The position numbers and the translations under genes are program-made. The notes under the pieces are model-generated. The model saw only the letters and a list, made by a program, of their open reading frames with translations, did not search any database and was not told the origin of the DNA. This document shows positions 25,616-33,379 of a stretch of DNA of 39,302 bases, piece after piece; the stretch's first letter is position 1, and each line of letters starts with the position of its first letter. Source of the stretch: Actinomycetota bacterium (GTDB lineage Bacteria > Actinomycetota > Thermoleophilia > Solirubrobacterales > 70-9); assembly GCA_018268695.1 (NCBI GenBank), contig JAFDWD010001085.1, forward strand, positions 1 through 39,302, in the 5' to 3' direction.

Positions 25616-25875
25616 GACGGCGCGTCCTCGGGCCGGGCCGTCCAGAGCACCTCGTTGGTCCGCGTGTCGCGTTCGGCGATGAACCACTGGCCGCAGCCGG
25701 AACGGTGGACCCACCACTCGCGCTGAGGGCCGGCGACGTTGCGGCGGAAGTAGACGTAGCGGTTCAGGTCCTCGAACGAGGGGCGCGAGGTCGGCCGCGC
25801 GCTGAGCTCGCCGCCGAAGCCGAAATCGGTGACCTCGCGGGGGCCGCAGTTGGGGCAGTCGAGGACGTAGGACAT
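25612..25875 (-). CDS. soxD: Sarcosine oxidase delta subunit-like / N-methylglutamate dehydrogenase subunit
   Basis: The small zinc-binding subunit, 87 residues, the usual size. It shows the family signature: CPNCGPREVTDFGFGGE with Cys7 and Cys10, then RREWWVH-type sequence here read as QREWWVHRSGCGQWF, whose His57 and Cys60 complete the zinc site, and RDTRTNEV near the end. It stabilises the alpha/beta/gamma assembly. ATG 25875 shares one base with the mgsC stop (TGATG), so this gene directly follows the synthase genes, which ties the demethylase to the N-methylglutamate synthase in one message. Its stop overlaps the soxA start. Confidence 0.94.
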   Translation of the reverse strand: MSYVLDCPNCGPREVTDFGFGGELSARPTSRPSFEDLNRYVYFRRNVAGPQREWWVHRSGCGQWFIAERDTRTNEVLWTARPEDAPS

Positions 25876-27218
25876 CAGTAGCGCTCCGCCCCGGGGATCC
25901 AGCCGGTCCCGGCCAGCGGCACCCGCGCCATCGCGGCGGCCTCGACCGTCAACGCGACCAGGTCCTCGGGCTCGAGGTTATGCACCCTCGACTTGCCGCA
26001 GGCACGGGCCAGCGCCTGGGTCTCCTGGACCAGCGTGCGCAGGTAGTTGGCCAGTCGCCGCCCCCCCAGCTCGGGGTCGAGCCGCGAGGCCAGCATCGGG
26101 TCCTGGGTGAAGATCCCGGCCGGATCGAGGCCCTCGTGCCAGTCGTCGTAGTAGCCGGCGGCGGAGCCGATCTTCGCGTACTCCGGGTCGAGCTCCGGGG
26201 CATTGTCGCCGATCGCGACCAGGGCGGCGACCCCGATCGAGACCGCGTCGGCGCCCAGCGCGAGGGCCTTGGCGACGTCGGCGCCGGTGCGGATCCCACC
26301 CGAGACGACGAGCTGGACCTTGCGGTGCATGCCGAGCTCCACCAACGCCTGGACGGCCGGGGGGATCGCGGCGAGGGTCGGGATGCCGACGTGCTCGATG
26401 AAGACGTCCTGGGAGGCGGCGGTGCCCCCCTGCATCCCGTCGAGGACGACCACGTCGGCACCGGACTTCACCGCCAGCGCGACGTCGTAGTAGGGACGGC
26501 TGGCCCCGACCTTGACGAAGATCGGCTTCTCCCAGTCGGTGATCTCGCGCAGCTCCTCGATCTTGATCTCGAGATCGTCGGGACCGGTCCAGTCCGGATG
26601 CCTACAGGCGCTGCGCTGATCGATGCCGGTCGGCAGATCACGCATCTCCGCGACCCGCTCGGAGATCTTCTGCCCCAGCAGCATCCCGCCGCCACCGGGC
26701 TTGGCGCCCTGGCCGACGACGACCTCGATCGCGTCGGCCCGCCGCAGATCGTCGGGGTTCATGCCGTAGCGGGAAGGCAGCAGCTGGTAGACCAGCGTCT
26801 CCGAGTGGTCGCGCTCCTCCGGGGTCATCCCGCCGTCACCGGTGGTCGTGCTCGTCCCCATCGCGGTCGCGCCGCGGCCGAGGGCCTCCTTGGCCGGCGC
26901 CGAGAGGGCGCCGAAGCTCATCCCGGCGATCGTCACCGGGATGTCGAGCTCGAGCGGCTTCCTGGCGAAGCGGGTGCCGAGCACCACGTCGGTGTCGCAG
27001 CGCTCGCGATAGCCCTCCAGCGGGTAGCGGGAGACGCTCGCGCCGAGGAAGAGCAGGTCGTCGAAGTTCGGCACCCGGCGCTTGGCGCCGCCGCCGCGGA
27101 TGTCGTAGATCCCCTCGCGGGCGGCACGTTGGATCTCGTGGATCGTCGTCCGATCGAAGGTGGCCGACTCGCGCAGCCCGTCGCGCCAGCCGGCGCGATC
27201 ACCCATGCCGACCGTCAT
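25875..27218 (-). CDS. mgsC: N-methylglutamate synthase subunit C (FMN glutamate-synthase-like domain; GlxD type)
   Basis: A 447-residue stand-alone version of the FMN-binding glutamate synthase domain. Visible landmarks are IPVTIAGMSFGALSAPAKEA, TTTGDGGMTPEER, GQGAKPGGGGMLLG, IFVKVGASRPYYDVALAVKS, VVLDGMQGGTAASQDVF, QLVVSGGIRTGADVAKALAL and HNLEPEDLVALTVEAAAMAR. It lacks the separate amidotransferase and glucan-like domains of full GltB, which the next two genes supply. In the N-methylglutamate pathway the MgsABC complex converts gamma-glutamylmethylamide and 2-oxoglutarate to N-methylglutamate and glutamate. The rhizobial GlxBCD proteins are the same family. ATG 27218 starts 1 nt after the mgsB stop; Met at 27206 is an alternative. 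Confidence 0.9.
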   Translation of the reverse strand: MTVGMGDRAGWRDGLRESATFDRTTIHEIQRAAREGIYDIRGGGAKRRVPNFDDLLFLGASVSRYPLEGYRERCDTDVVLGTRFARKPLELDIPVTIAGMSFGALSAPAKEALGRGATAMGTSTTTGDGGMTPEERDHSETLVYQLLPSRYGMNPDDLRRADAIEVVVGQGAKPGGGGMLLGQKISERVAEMRDLPTGIDQRSACRHPDWTGPDDLEIKIEELREITDWEKPIFVKVGASRPYYDVALAVKSGADVVVLDGMQGGTAASQDVFIEHVGIPTLAAIPPAVQALVELGMHRKVQLVVSGGIRTGADVAKALALGADAVSIGVAALVAIGDNAPELDPEYAKIGSAAGYYDDWHEGLDPAGIFTQDPMLASRLDPELGGRRLANYLRTLVQETQALARACGKSRVHNLEPEDLVALTVEAAAMARVPLAGTGWIPGAERY

Positions 27219-27219
27219 C

Positions 27220-27915
27220 TCAGCCCTCCCCCGCGTCGTCGACCTCGAAGTTGTAGAGGCGCCGCGCCGACCCGTAGCGGCGGAACTCCCGCGGATCGGC
27301 GTCGCCCATCCCGGCCCGCTCGAGCAGCTCGCCGAGCTCGACCCGGTGCTCCTCGCGCATCTCCTTCTCGACGCAGTCGGCGCCGAGGCCGGCCGCCTCG
27401 CCACGGACGAAGACCCGCGCCTCGTAGATCGAGTCGCCGAGCGCTTCCCCGGCGTCGCCGCAGACGACGATGCGGCCGCTCTGGGCCATGAACCCGGTCG
27501 CGTGGCCGACCGAGCCGCGGACGACGATGTCGGCGCCCTTGAGGGAGATGCCGCAGCGGGCCGCGGCGTTGCCGGCGACGACCAGGAGGCCGCCGTGGGC
27601 GGTGGCGCCGGCGGCCTGGCTGGCGTCCCCCTCGACCACGACCTTCCCCGACATCATGTTCTCCGCCACCCCGACCCCACAGCTGCCGCGCACCAGCACC
27701 TCGGCGCTCTGGTTCATCCCGGCGCAGTAGTAGCCGACGTGCCCGTCGATCTCGATCCGGTGGGCGACCGTGACCCCGGCGGCGATCGCGTGGCTGCCCG
27801 CCGGATTGCGGACCTCCCAGCGGCCCGGCTCGGCCTCGTGGAGCCGTCGGTTCAGCTCCCGCACGCCGGCCTCGGCGAGGTCGATCGTCTCCACCGAGGC
27901 CGCCTCGACGCTCAC
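27220..27915 (-). CDS. mgsB: N-methylglutamate synthase subunit B (GXGXG domain; GlxC type)
   Basis: A 231-residue protein made mostly of the GXGXG right-handed beta-helix found at the C-terminus of glutamate synthase. The repeats are clear: SAEVLVRGSCGVGVAENMMS, KVVVEGDASQAAGATAHGG, GADIVVRGSVGHATGFMAQ and GRIVVCGDAGEALGDSIYEA. In glutamate synthase this domain helps couple the ammonia-releasing and synthase sites; as a separate subunit it should bridge MgsA and MgsC. GTG 27915 overlaps the mgsA stop by 4 nt (GTGA), and the mgsC start follows 1 nt after its own stop. The open frame continues upstream antisense-style through mgsA and is not used. Confidence 0.9.
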   Translation of the reverse strand: MSVEAASVETIDLAEAGVRELNRRLHEAEPGRWEVRNPAGSHAIAAGVTVAHRIEIDGHVGYYCAGMNQSAEVLVRGSCGVGVAENMMSGKVVVEGDASQAAGATAHGGLLVVAGNAAARCGISLKGADIVVRGSVGHATGFMAQSGRIVVCGDAGEALGDSIYEARVFVRGEAAGLGADCVEKEMREEHRVELGELLERAGMGDADPREFRRYGSARRLYNFEVDDAGEG

Positions 27916-28814
27916 GCCGCCACCCGTCCCCAGCTGTAGACGACCCCCGGCTCCGGCTCCCAGACGTTCGCGTCGTCGGCTCCCGGCAGGGTCGCCAGGG
28001 CGCGGAACTCCGAGGCCATCGCAACCCAGTCGTCCGTCTCCGCCATCACCGCCGGCTTGCAGGCGATCGGATCGCGGAGCACCGCGAATCCGTCGGCGGT
28101 GCCGACCGCGAAGGTGTAGAAGCCGTCGAGATCGGTGAGGCAGTCCTCGAGCGCCTGCTCGAGGCCCTCCCCCGCTTGCAGGCGGGAGGTCAGATAGGCG
28201 GCGGCGACCTCGGAGTCGTTGGCGGTCCGGAAGGTGGTCCCCTGCCGCCGCAGCTCCTCGCGCAGACGGTTGTGGTTGGAGAGCGAGCCGTTGTGCACCA
28301 GGCAGAGGTCGAGGCCGGTGGAGAACGGATGGGACCCGGCGGGGGTGACCCGACTCTCGGTCGCCATCCTCGTGTGCCCGAGAAGGTGGGTTCCGGACAT
28401 CTCCGCGACGCCGAAGCGCTCCACGAACTCCTCCGGCGACACCGCGTCCTTGAAGATCTCGATCACCTGGCCGGAGCTGTCGACGGCGACCTCGGGCAGC
28501 TCGCGGTCGATCCAGGCGGCCGCCTCGGCGGCCGGGCAAAGAGCTTCGAGGAGCGCGTGGCGATCGCCGGCGGCGTGCCAGTCGACGATCCCGATGCCCG
28601 CCTCGATTGCCTCGATCGCCCGATCCCAGGAGGCGCCGTCGGCGATCCGCAGGGACAGCTTGCTGTGGCCGGCGGCGACCGGTCGCCGGTAGATGGCGAT
28701 GCCGGCGCTGTCGGGGCCGCGGCTCGCGAGCTGGCGCAACATCGCCGCGGCGTGCTCGCCCAGCCGTCCTTCGGTCGCCTCCGACTTGGCGAAGATTCCA
28801 ACGATTCCGCACAT
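27912..28814 (-). CDS. mgsA: N-methylglutamate synthase subunit A (class II glutamine amidotransferase; GlxB type)
   Basis: A 300-residue Ntn-hydrolase amidotransferase. ATG 28814 puts the nucleophile Cys2 right after Met (MCGIVGIFAK), the invariant start of class II glutaminase domains after Met removal. Other family marks are LASRGPDSAGIAIY, GHTRMATES, HPFSTGLDLCLVHNGSLSNH and ANDSEVAAAYL. In the N-methylglutamate pathway it would release methylamine from gamma-glutamylmethylamide for transfer within the MgsABC complex. It is the first gene of the nine-gene operon, which begins 87 bp from the divergent gmaS. No strong Shine-Dalgarno precedes it; TTG 28823, three codons earlier, is less likely because it would bury the Cys. 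Confidence 0.92.
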   Translation of the reverse strand: MCGIVGIFAKSEATEGRLGEHAAAMLRQLASRGPDSAGIAIYRRPVAAGHSKLSLRIADGASWDRAIEAIEAGIGIVDWHAAGDRHALLEALCPAAEAAAWIDRELPEVAVDSSGQVIEIFKDAVSPEEFVERFGVAEMSGTHLLGHTRMATESRVTPAGSHPFSTGLDLCLVHNGSLSNHNRLREELRRQGTTFRTANDSEVAAAYLTSRLQAGEGLEQALEDCLTDLDGFYTFAVGTADGFAVLRDPIACKPAVMAETDDWVAMASEFRALATLPGADDANVWEPEPGVVYSWGRVAA

Positions 28815-28824
28815 GGGCCGCAAG

Positions 28825-28856
28825 GTGCCAGAGGGCGGTGACCATTCCTATGGCAC
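28825..28856. promoter_or_regulatory. Dyad GTGCCA-N20-TGGCAC in the mgsA-gmaS divergent promoter
   Basis: Perfect 6-bp arms at 28825-28830 and 28851-28856 lie in the 87-bp region that must hold both promoters. A further TTGGCA sits at 28869-28874, its TGGCA 19 bp after the second arm. The location suits an activator or repressor that co-controls the operon and gmaS, for example the GAF-PucR protein encoded behind gmaS. Confidence 0.4.
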
Positions 28857-28887
28857 GAGCCTGCACTCTTGGCAGCCGCGGTGTGGA

Positions 28888-28917
28888 GGATCCCTACACC
28901 GATGTCGGATCCCTACA
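28888..28917. repeat. Direct repeat GGATCCCTACA, 19-bp period, at the gmaS start
   Basis: Exact 11-bp copies at 28888-28898 and 28907-28917, each followed after a few bases by an in-frame ATG (28902 and 28923). The repeat may be a regulator site overlapping translation initiation, or a small duplication that doubled the start region. Confidence 0.55.
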
Positions 28918-30344
28918 TAGCGATGGCCAAGGTCCTGGCGGACCCCTCCATTGCGCGACGCGCCGGGCTTCCGTTTGATCCCGACATGGAGCCGACCACC
29001 ACCGCCGAGGACGTCGTCCGCCTCGTCCACGAGCAGGGCATCCGATTCGTCTTCGCCCAGTTCGTCGACATGCACGGCAAGCCGAACGCGAAGCTCGTCC
29101 CGGCCTCCCACATCGAGGACCTGCTCGAGGACGGTGCCGGATTCGCCGGATTCGCCGCCGGCGACATCGGCCAGCGGCCCAACGACCCTGACATCGTGGC
29201 GATCCCGGATCCGGCCAGCTACACCCCGCTGCCCTGGCGGCCCGGCATCGCCAGGCTGGCCTGCGACGTCACCGTCGAAGGCGAGCCCTGGCCTTACTGC
29301 CCGCGGACGATCCTCCGCAATCAGATCGCCCGCGCGGCGAAGCTCGGCTACGAGCTGAAGCTGGGCGCCGAGCTCGAGTACTTCCTGCTGCGCCGCGACG
29401 AGGACGGGCGCCTCGTCGTCGCCGACCCACTCGACACCCAGGGACAGCCCTGCTACGACATGCGGGCCTTGACCCGCAGCCTCGACTTCGTCACCGAGGT
29501 CGCCGGCAATCTCGACGCCCTCGACTGGGACCACTACGCGACCGACCACGAGGACGCCAACGGGCAGTTCGAGCAGAACTTCGACTACGGCGACGTGCTG
29601 ACGACCTGCGACCGGGCGATCTTCTTCCGCTACATGGTCGAGAGCCTCGCCCAGGACCGTGGCCTGATCGCGACCTTCATGCCGAAGCCGTTCGCCCACC
29701 TGACCGGCAACGGCTGCCACTTCCACGTCAGCCTCTGGAAGGACGGGGAGAACGTCTTCGCCGGGGAGGGTGACAGGCACGGCCTCGGCCTCTCGGATGC
29801 CGCCTACGGCTTCGTCGGCGGGCTGAAGGAGCACGCGGGCGCCTACATCGCCCTGACGGCGCCGAGCGTCAACTCCTACAAACGGCTGGTGGTCGGCTCG
29901 CAGAGCGGCTCCGCCTGGGCGCCGATCTTCGTCAGCTACGGCTCGAACAACCGCACCCAGATGCTGCGCATTCCCGCCCCGGGGAGGATCGAGGACCGCA
30001 CGGTCGACGGCTCCTGCAACCCCTACCTGGCGGCGACGGCGATCCTCGCCGCGGGCATCGACGGGATCGAGCGAGGCCTCGATCCGGGTGAGCCGACCTC
30101 CGACCTCAACCTCCACGAGCTCTCCAGCGAGCGCCACGCCGAGCTCGGGGTCGAGGTCCTGCCCGAGAACCTGCTCGACGCGACCCGTCGGCTGGAGCGC
30201 GACGACGTGCTCCGGGCGGCCCTCGGCAGCTGCGCCACGGAGGACTACGTCGACTACTACGTCCGCGTCAAGCAGGCCGAATGGACCCAGGCCCACGCCC
30301 AGATCACCGATTGGGAGCTGGAGCGCTACCTTCAGCTCTTCTGA
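28902..30344 (+). CDS. gmaS: Gamma-glutamylmethylamide synthetase-like (type III GlnT/GmaS family)
   Basis: A 480-residue glutamine-synthetase-fold enzyme. The GS beta-grasp part contains FVFAQFVDMHGKPNAKLVPA. The catalytic part has GAELEYFLL (metal-binding Glu), NGQFEQNFDYGD, GNGCHFHVSLW (His/metal region), NSYKRLVVGSQSG and NRTQMLRIPAPGRIEDRTVD. Stretches such as GAGFAGFA and VEGEPWPYCPR are typical of the GlnT/GmaS branch rather than housekeeping GlnA. GmaS makes gamma-glutamylmethylamide from glutamate, methylamine and ATP; GlnT makes glutamine. The divergent mgsABC-sox operon favours GmaS, but this is contextual. ATG 28902 has GGAGGA 11 nt upstream; ATG 28923 and 28986 are alternatives. 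It overlaps the following regulator gene. Confidence 0.86.
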   Translation: MSDPYIAMAKVLADPSIARRAGLPFDPDMEPTTTAEDVVRLVHEQGIRFVFAQFVDMHGKPNAKLVPASHIEDLLEDGAGFAGFAAGDIGQRPNDPDIVAIPDPASYTPLPWRPGIARLACDVTVEGEPWPYCPRTILRNQIARAAKLGYELKLGAELEYFLLRRDEDGRLVVADPLDTQGQPCYDMRALTRSLDFVTEVAGNLDALDWDHYATDHEDANGQFEQNFDYGDVLTTCDRAIFFRYMVESLAQDRGLIATFMPKPFAHLTGNGCHFHVSLWKDGENVFAGEGDRHGLGLSDAAYGFVGGLKEHAGAYIALTAPSVNSYKRLVVGSQSGSAWAPIFVSYGSNNRTQMLRIPAPGRIEDRTVDGSCNPYLAATAILAAGIDGIERGLDPGEPTSDLNLHELSSERHAELGVEVLPENLLDATRRLERDDVLRAALGSCATEDYVDYYVRVKQAEWTQAHAQITDWELERYLQLF

Positions 30345-32149
30345 GCTACTCCGCGGATCCAGCCGGCGGCGCCGCGCTCGCCCCCGACGACGAGCTGGAG
30401 CGCCTGCGGCTCGAAAACGAGACGCTCTCCGCGGTCGTCGGGGTGACCGCCTCCGGTCCCGACCTGGCGCACATCCTCGACCGCGTCGTCGACCTGTTGA
30501 CGCGGGCCACCGACTGCCACGCCTGTTTCGTCTACCTGTGCGCCGGACCCGATCTCGAGCTGCGAGCGGCCTCGCCGGTCTACACCCACCTCGTCGGCCG
30601 GATCAAGTTCGGCGTCGATCAGGGGCTGGCGGGCTGGGCGGTCCGCGAAGGCAAGGTGGGCTTCATCCGCGACGACGCGACCGCCGACCCACGCACCAAC
30701 TACGTGCCGGAGTTGGAAGAGGAGCGCTTCCAGTCGATCGTCGCGGTGCCGATCCCCTCCCGGGAGGGGGCCGCGATCGGGGTGCTCGTCCTCCACACCG
30801 TCGCCCCGCGCGAGTTCGACGAGCGGGTGATCAACGTCCTCTCCCGGGCAGCGACGCTGGTCGCCGGCGCGATCGAGAACGCACGCCTGTACGAGGAAGC
30901 CCAAGACCGGGTCGAGGCGTTGACCCGGCTGGCGGCGTTCGGCGGCGACGTCGCCGCGGTCAGCGATCGCGCCTCGCTCTTTCAGATCGCCGCGGCCGGC
31001 ATCCGCGAGCTGATCGAGGCGGACGCGGTGATCGTCTACGGCGCCGACGGGCCCGGCGGCGGACTGCGACGCGCCGCCGCGGTGCCCGCCGCGACGGCGG
31101 AAGGACGGGACGAGGAACGGCTCGTCGAGGCGATCCTCGACGGCGAGCCGGGCGGTGACGGGGCGACGGAGGCGGCGGCGGCACTCGGCCTCGATCCCGG
31201 GACCATGCTCGACGCGGTCGGCCTCTCGATCGGCAAGGACCGGATCGGCGCGATCCTGGTCGCCTCGGCCGAGCAGTGGCCGCAGAGCGTGCGCGAGCTA
31301 CTCCGGGCGGCCGCCCAACAGGTTGCCCTGGCCGCCGAGAAGATCGCGCTGATCGAGCACCTGACCGAGGAGAATCTGGCGCGCGACCTCTTCGACGCGC
31401 TGGGCGCCGGCGACCTCGCCCGTGCCGCCGAGAAGGTCGCCGCGGCGGCCCTCCCCACCGCCCACGCGGCGTTCGTCCTGGAAGCACGGCCGTCGGCGGG
31501 CGCCAAGGACGGAGCGGCGGGCGCCGCCGAGCTCGAGGCAGGTCTCCGGCGGGCGATCCCGCAGGCGCTCTGCGATCACTCTTCGGGTTCGCTGCGCGCC
31601 CTGGTCCCGGTCGCCGAGGCCGGTGTCGATCCGGTGAGGCCCCTGATCGCGGAGCTCGACCGCTCAGGCGTCCTGGCCGGGACGGCGGCCGGCGTCAGCG
31701 AGGCGCGTCCGGGGATCGAGGGGCTCGCGAGCGCCCTGCGCGAAGCCGGCGACGCGACCACCGTCGCCGAGCGGCTCGGCCGCACCGAGACCCCGCTCCT
31801 CTACCACGACACCGGCGCCTACCGGTACCTGATCGACCTCCTCGGGGAAGGAGGCCCCGACGACCACCTGCGGGCGGCGATGGACACTCTCGCCGCCTAC
31901 GACCGCGATCGTGGCTCCCACCTGCTGGCCACCCTCGACGCCTACCTCTCGAGCGGTCGGATGGTCGCGGCGAGCGCCCGCGACCTCTTCGTCCACGTCA
32001 ACACCCTGCGCCAGCGCCTCGATCGGATCGAGGAGCTGACCGGCCTGCGCCTCGCCGAGGAAGACCTCCTGACCCTCCAGCTCGCGGTCAAGCTCGGCCG
32101 CGTGCGAACGGGAAGGCAGGAGGCATCCGACTTGAACCGCGGCGACTGA
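30311..32149 (+). CDS. GAF-domain PucR-type transcriptional regulator
   Basis: About 612 residues. A short coiled coil (DELERLRLENETLSAVVGV) leads into a GAF domain (roughly residues 40-190: ILDRVVDLLTRATDCHACFV, GLAGWAVREGKVGFIRDDA, IVAVPIPSREGAAIGVLVLH). A second, weaker GAF-like region follows (about 200-380). The C-terminus is a PucR helix-turn-helix (HLLATLDAYLSSGRMVAASA, RDLFVHVNTLRQRLDRIEEL, TGLRLAEEDLLTLQLA). It probably senses a small ligand and controls gmaS and the divergent operon; that is inference from position, and it is likely co-transcribed with gmaS. The start is uncertain: TTG 30311 overlaps gmaS by 34 bp, ATG 30281 by 64 bp, and coding signal is only secure from about 30390. 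Confidence 0.87.
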   Translation: MGAGALPSALLSYSADPAGGAALAPDDELERLRLENETLSAVVGVTASGPDLAHILDRVVDLLTRATDCHACFVYLCAGPDLELRAASPVYTHLVGRIKFGVDQGLAGWAVREGKVGFIRDDATADPRTNYVPELEEERFQSIVAVPIPSREGAAIGVLVLHTVAPREFDERVINVLSRAATLVAGAIENARLYEEAQDRVEALTRLAAFGGDVAAVSDRASLFQIAAAGIRELIEADAVIVYGADGPGGGLRRAAAVPAATAEGRDEERLVEAILDGEPGGDGATEAAAALGLDPGTMLDAVGLSIGKDRIGAILVASAEQWPQSVRELLRAAAQQVALAAEKIALIEHLTEENLARDLFDALGAGDLARAAEKVAAAALPTAHAAFVLEARPSAGAKDGAAGAAELEAGLRRAIPQALCDHSSGSLRALVPVAEAGVDPVRPLIAELDRSGVLAGTAAGVSEARPGIEGLASALREAGDATTVAERLGRTETPLLYHDTGAYRYLIDLLGEGGPDDHLRAAMDTLAAYDRDRGSHLLATLDAYLSSGRMVAASARDLFVHVNTLRQRLDRIEELTGLRLAEEDLLTLQLAVKLGRVRTGRQEASDLNRGD

Positions 32150-32164
32150 TCCGATCGACTCCCG

Positions 32165-32578
32165 TCAGGCGCCCGACCCGTCGCGTTCCCAGTTGACGCA
32201 GAGCTGGTAGATGATCACGACGTCGATGGCGATGATCATCAGCGCCCAGAGGGGCGCGGCGCTGAACCAGACGATCTGGACGATCGCGTTGATGCCGACC
32301 AGGGCGACGCCGGCCCAGCGGGCGGCGGTGTTGCCGGTGAGCAGGCCGAGGCCGGTGATGCCGACCAGCGCTCCGAGGATCAGCTGGATCCAGCCCCAGG
32401 CGGTGATGTTGAGGATCATCACTCCGTGGCCGCCGACGACGACGATTTCGTTGTTGGCGATCGCCGCGATCCCCCAGAGCACGTCAAAGAACCCGAGGAT
32501 GATCATCAACACGCCCGCGAAGGCGATCCAGGTGGACTGCTGTCCCCCGGCTGGCGGTCTGCTTCGGTGGGCCTCCAT
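32165..32578 (-). CDS. DUF7144-type four-helix membrane protein
   Basis: A 137-residue protein with four predicted membrane helices: TWIAFAGVLMIILGFFDVLW, ITAWGWIQLILGALVGITGL, AGVALVGINAIVQIVWFSAA and LWALMIIAIDVVIIYQLCV. The opening ...GQQSTWIAFAGVLMII and GWIQLILGALVGITGLGLL match the actinobacterial DUF7144 family, whose function is unknown. ATG 32578 has a good Shine-Dalgarno (GGGAAGAG) just upstream. It is convergent with the GAF-PucR gene (15 bp apart) and divergent from the HD-domain gene. No catalytic residue is evident. Confidence 0.85.
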   Translation of the reverse strand: MEAHRSRPPAGGQQSTWIAFAGVLMIILGFFDVLWGIAAIANNEIVVVGGHGVMILNITAWGWIQLILGALVGITGLGLLTGNTAARWAGVALVGINAIVQIVWFSAAPLWALMIIAIDVVIIYQLCVNWERDGSGA

Positions 32579-32749
32579 CGCTCTTCCCTTCTCTCAGACC
32601 GGGCAACCCACGGGTCGTCCGGCGCTTCGGTCGTCGCCCTCGACGCTAGGCGGCGACCGGCTTTCTCGCCTCACACAGATCGGGTGATGCGAGCAGCTTG
32701 AAGCAGGGGGTACCGTTTAGTTAAGGATTCGTAACAAGCCTGTGAACCA

Positions 32750-33361
32750 GTGAATACGCATTCGATTACCGATTCACCCTCCTGGATCGTCGACTCAGGC
32801 CTCTTGTCGGACGCTTTCGACCTGGCTCGCGCGGCTCACGGGGAGCGGCGGCGGCCGTCGGACGAGCACTACTTCATCGAGCACGTCCTCGAGGTGGCCG
32901 AGCTTCTTCACGATTCCGGCTTCGACGACGAGCTGGTCGCGGTCGGCCTCCTTCACGACTCGGTCGAGCGAGGGACGCTCACCCCGGAAGAGCTGCGCGG
33001 GCGGATGGGGACCGGCATCTGCTCCCTGGTCCTGACGCTCAGCGAGGACACGAGGATCTCCTCCTTCGACTGGCGCAAGGCCGACCTCCGTCGCCAGGTG
33101 GAAAACGCGGGAGGCCTTGCCGTGACCGTCTACGCCGCCGACAAGCTGTCGGACATCCGCGGCCTGCGCCGCGGCATCGAGGCCGACAGGGACGCGCTCG
33201 AACAGCGCCTCGGGACGACCGTCGGCGCCATGGTCGGCCACTACCGGGAGTCGGTGGAGATGGTCGAATCGGTGCGGCCGGGCTCGGTGTTCATCCCCTC
33301 GCTGCGCGCCGAGCTGAGCGACCTGGAAGCCATCGTCGGCGACCGCACGAATGCCACCTGA
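32750..33361 (+). CDS. HD-domain phosphohydrolase, RelA/SpoT hydrolase-like
   Basis: A 203-residue protein whose first 140 residues follow the HD fold of (p)ppGpp hydrolases: His45 in EHYFIEHVLEVAELL, His69-Asp70 in VGLLHDSVERG, LSED, and Asp131 in YAADKLSDIRGL. These supply the metal-binding H...HD...D set. The catalytic Glu-Asp pair seen as HDxxED in SpoT/MESH1 reads Glu73-Arg74 here, so alarmone hydrolysis is uncertain and another nucleotide substrate is possible. No synthetase, TGS or ACT domain is present. Start is GTG 32750; an AT-rich patch (GTTTAGTTAAGGATTCGTAA, 32715-32734) upstream may be the promoter. The GAP gene follows 18 bp after its stop, so the two may be co-transcribed. Confidence 0.8.
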   Translation: MNTHSITDSPSWIVDSGLLSDAFDLARAAHGERRRPSDEHYFIEHVLEVAELLHDSGFDDELVAVGLLHDSVERGTLTPEELRGRMGTGICSLVLTLSEDTRISSFDWRKADLRRQVENAGGLAVTVYAADKLSDIRGLRRGIEADRDALEQRLGTTVGAMVGHYRESVEMVESVRPGSVFIPSLRAELSDLEAIVGDRTNAT

Positions 33362-33379
33362 GCCGGCCGCCGGCGCCCG

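Noticed and set aside
23024..25726. A 900-codon plus-strand frame antisense to soxA
   Set aside because: Mirror of codon-position GC bias; SoxA on the other strand is unambiguous.
20864..28814. Operon read as plain sarcosine/glycine-betaine degradation (soxBDAG only)
   Set aside because: mgsABC are in the same message and gmaS is divergent from it, which fits N-methylglutamate better; sarcosine use is kept as the alternative to test.
28902..30344. Housekeeping GlnA for ammonia assimilation
   Set aside because: Sequence belongs to the GlnT/GmaS branch and the context is the methylamine-type operon; however, GlnT activity is not excluded.
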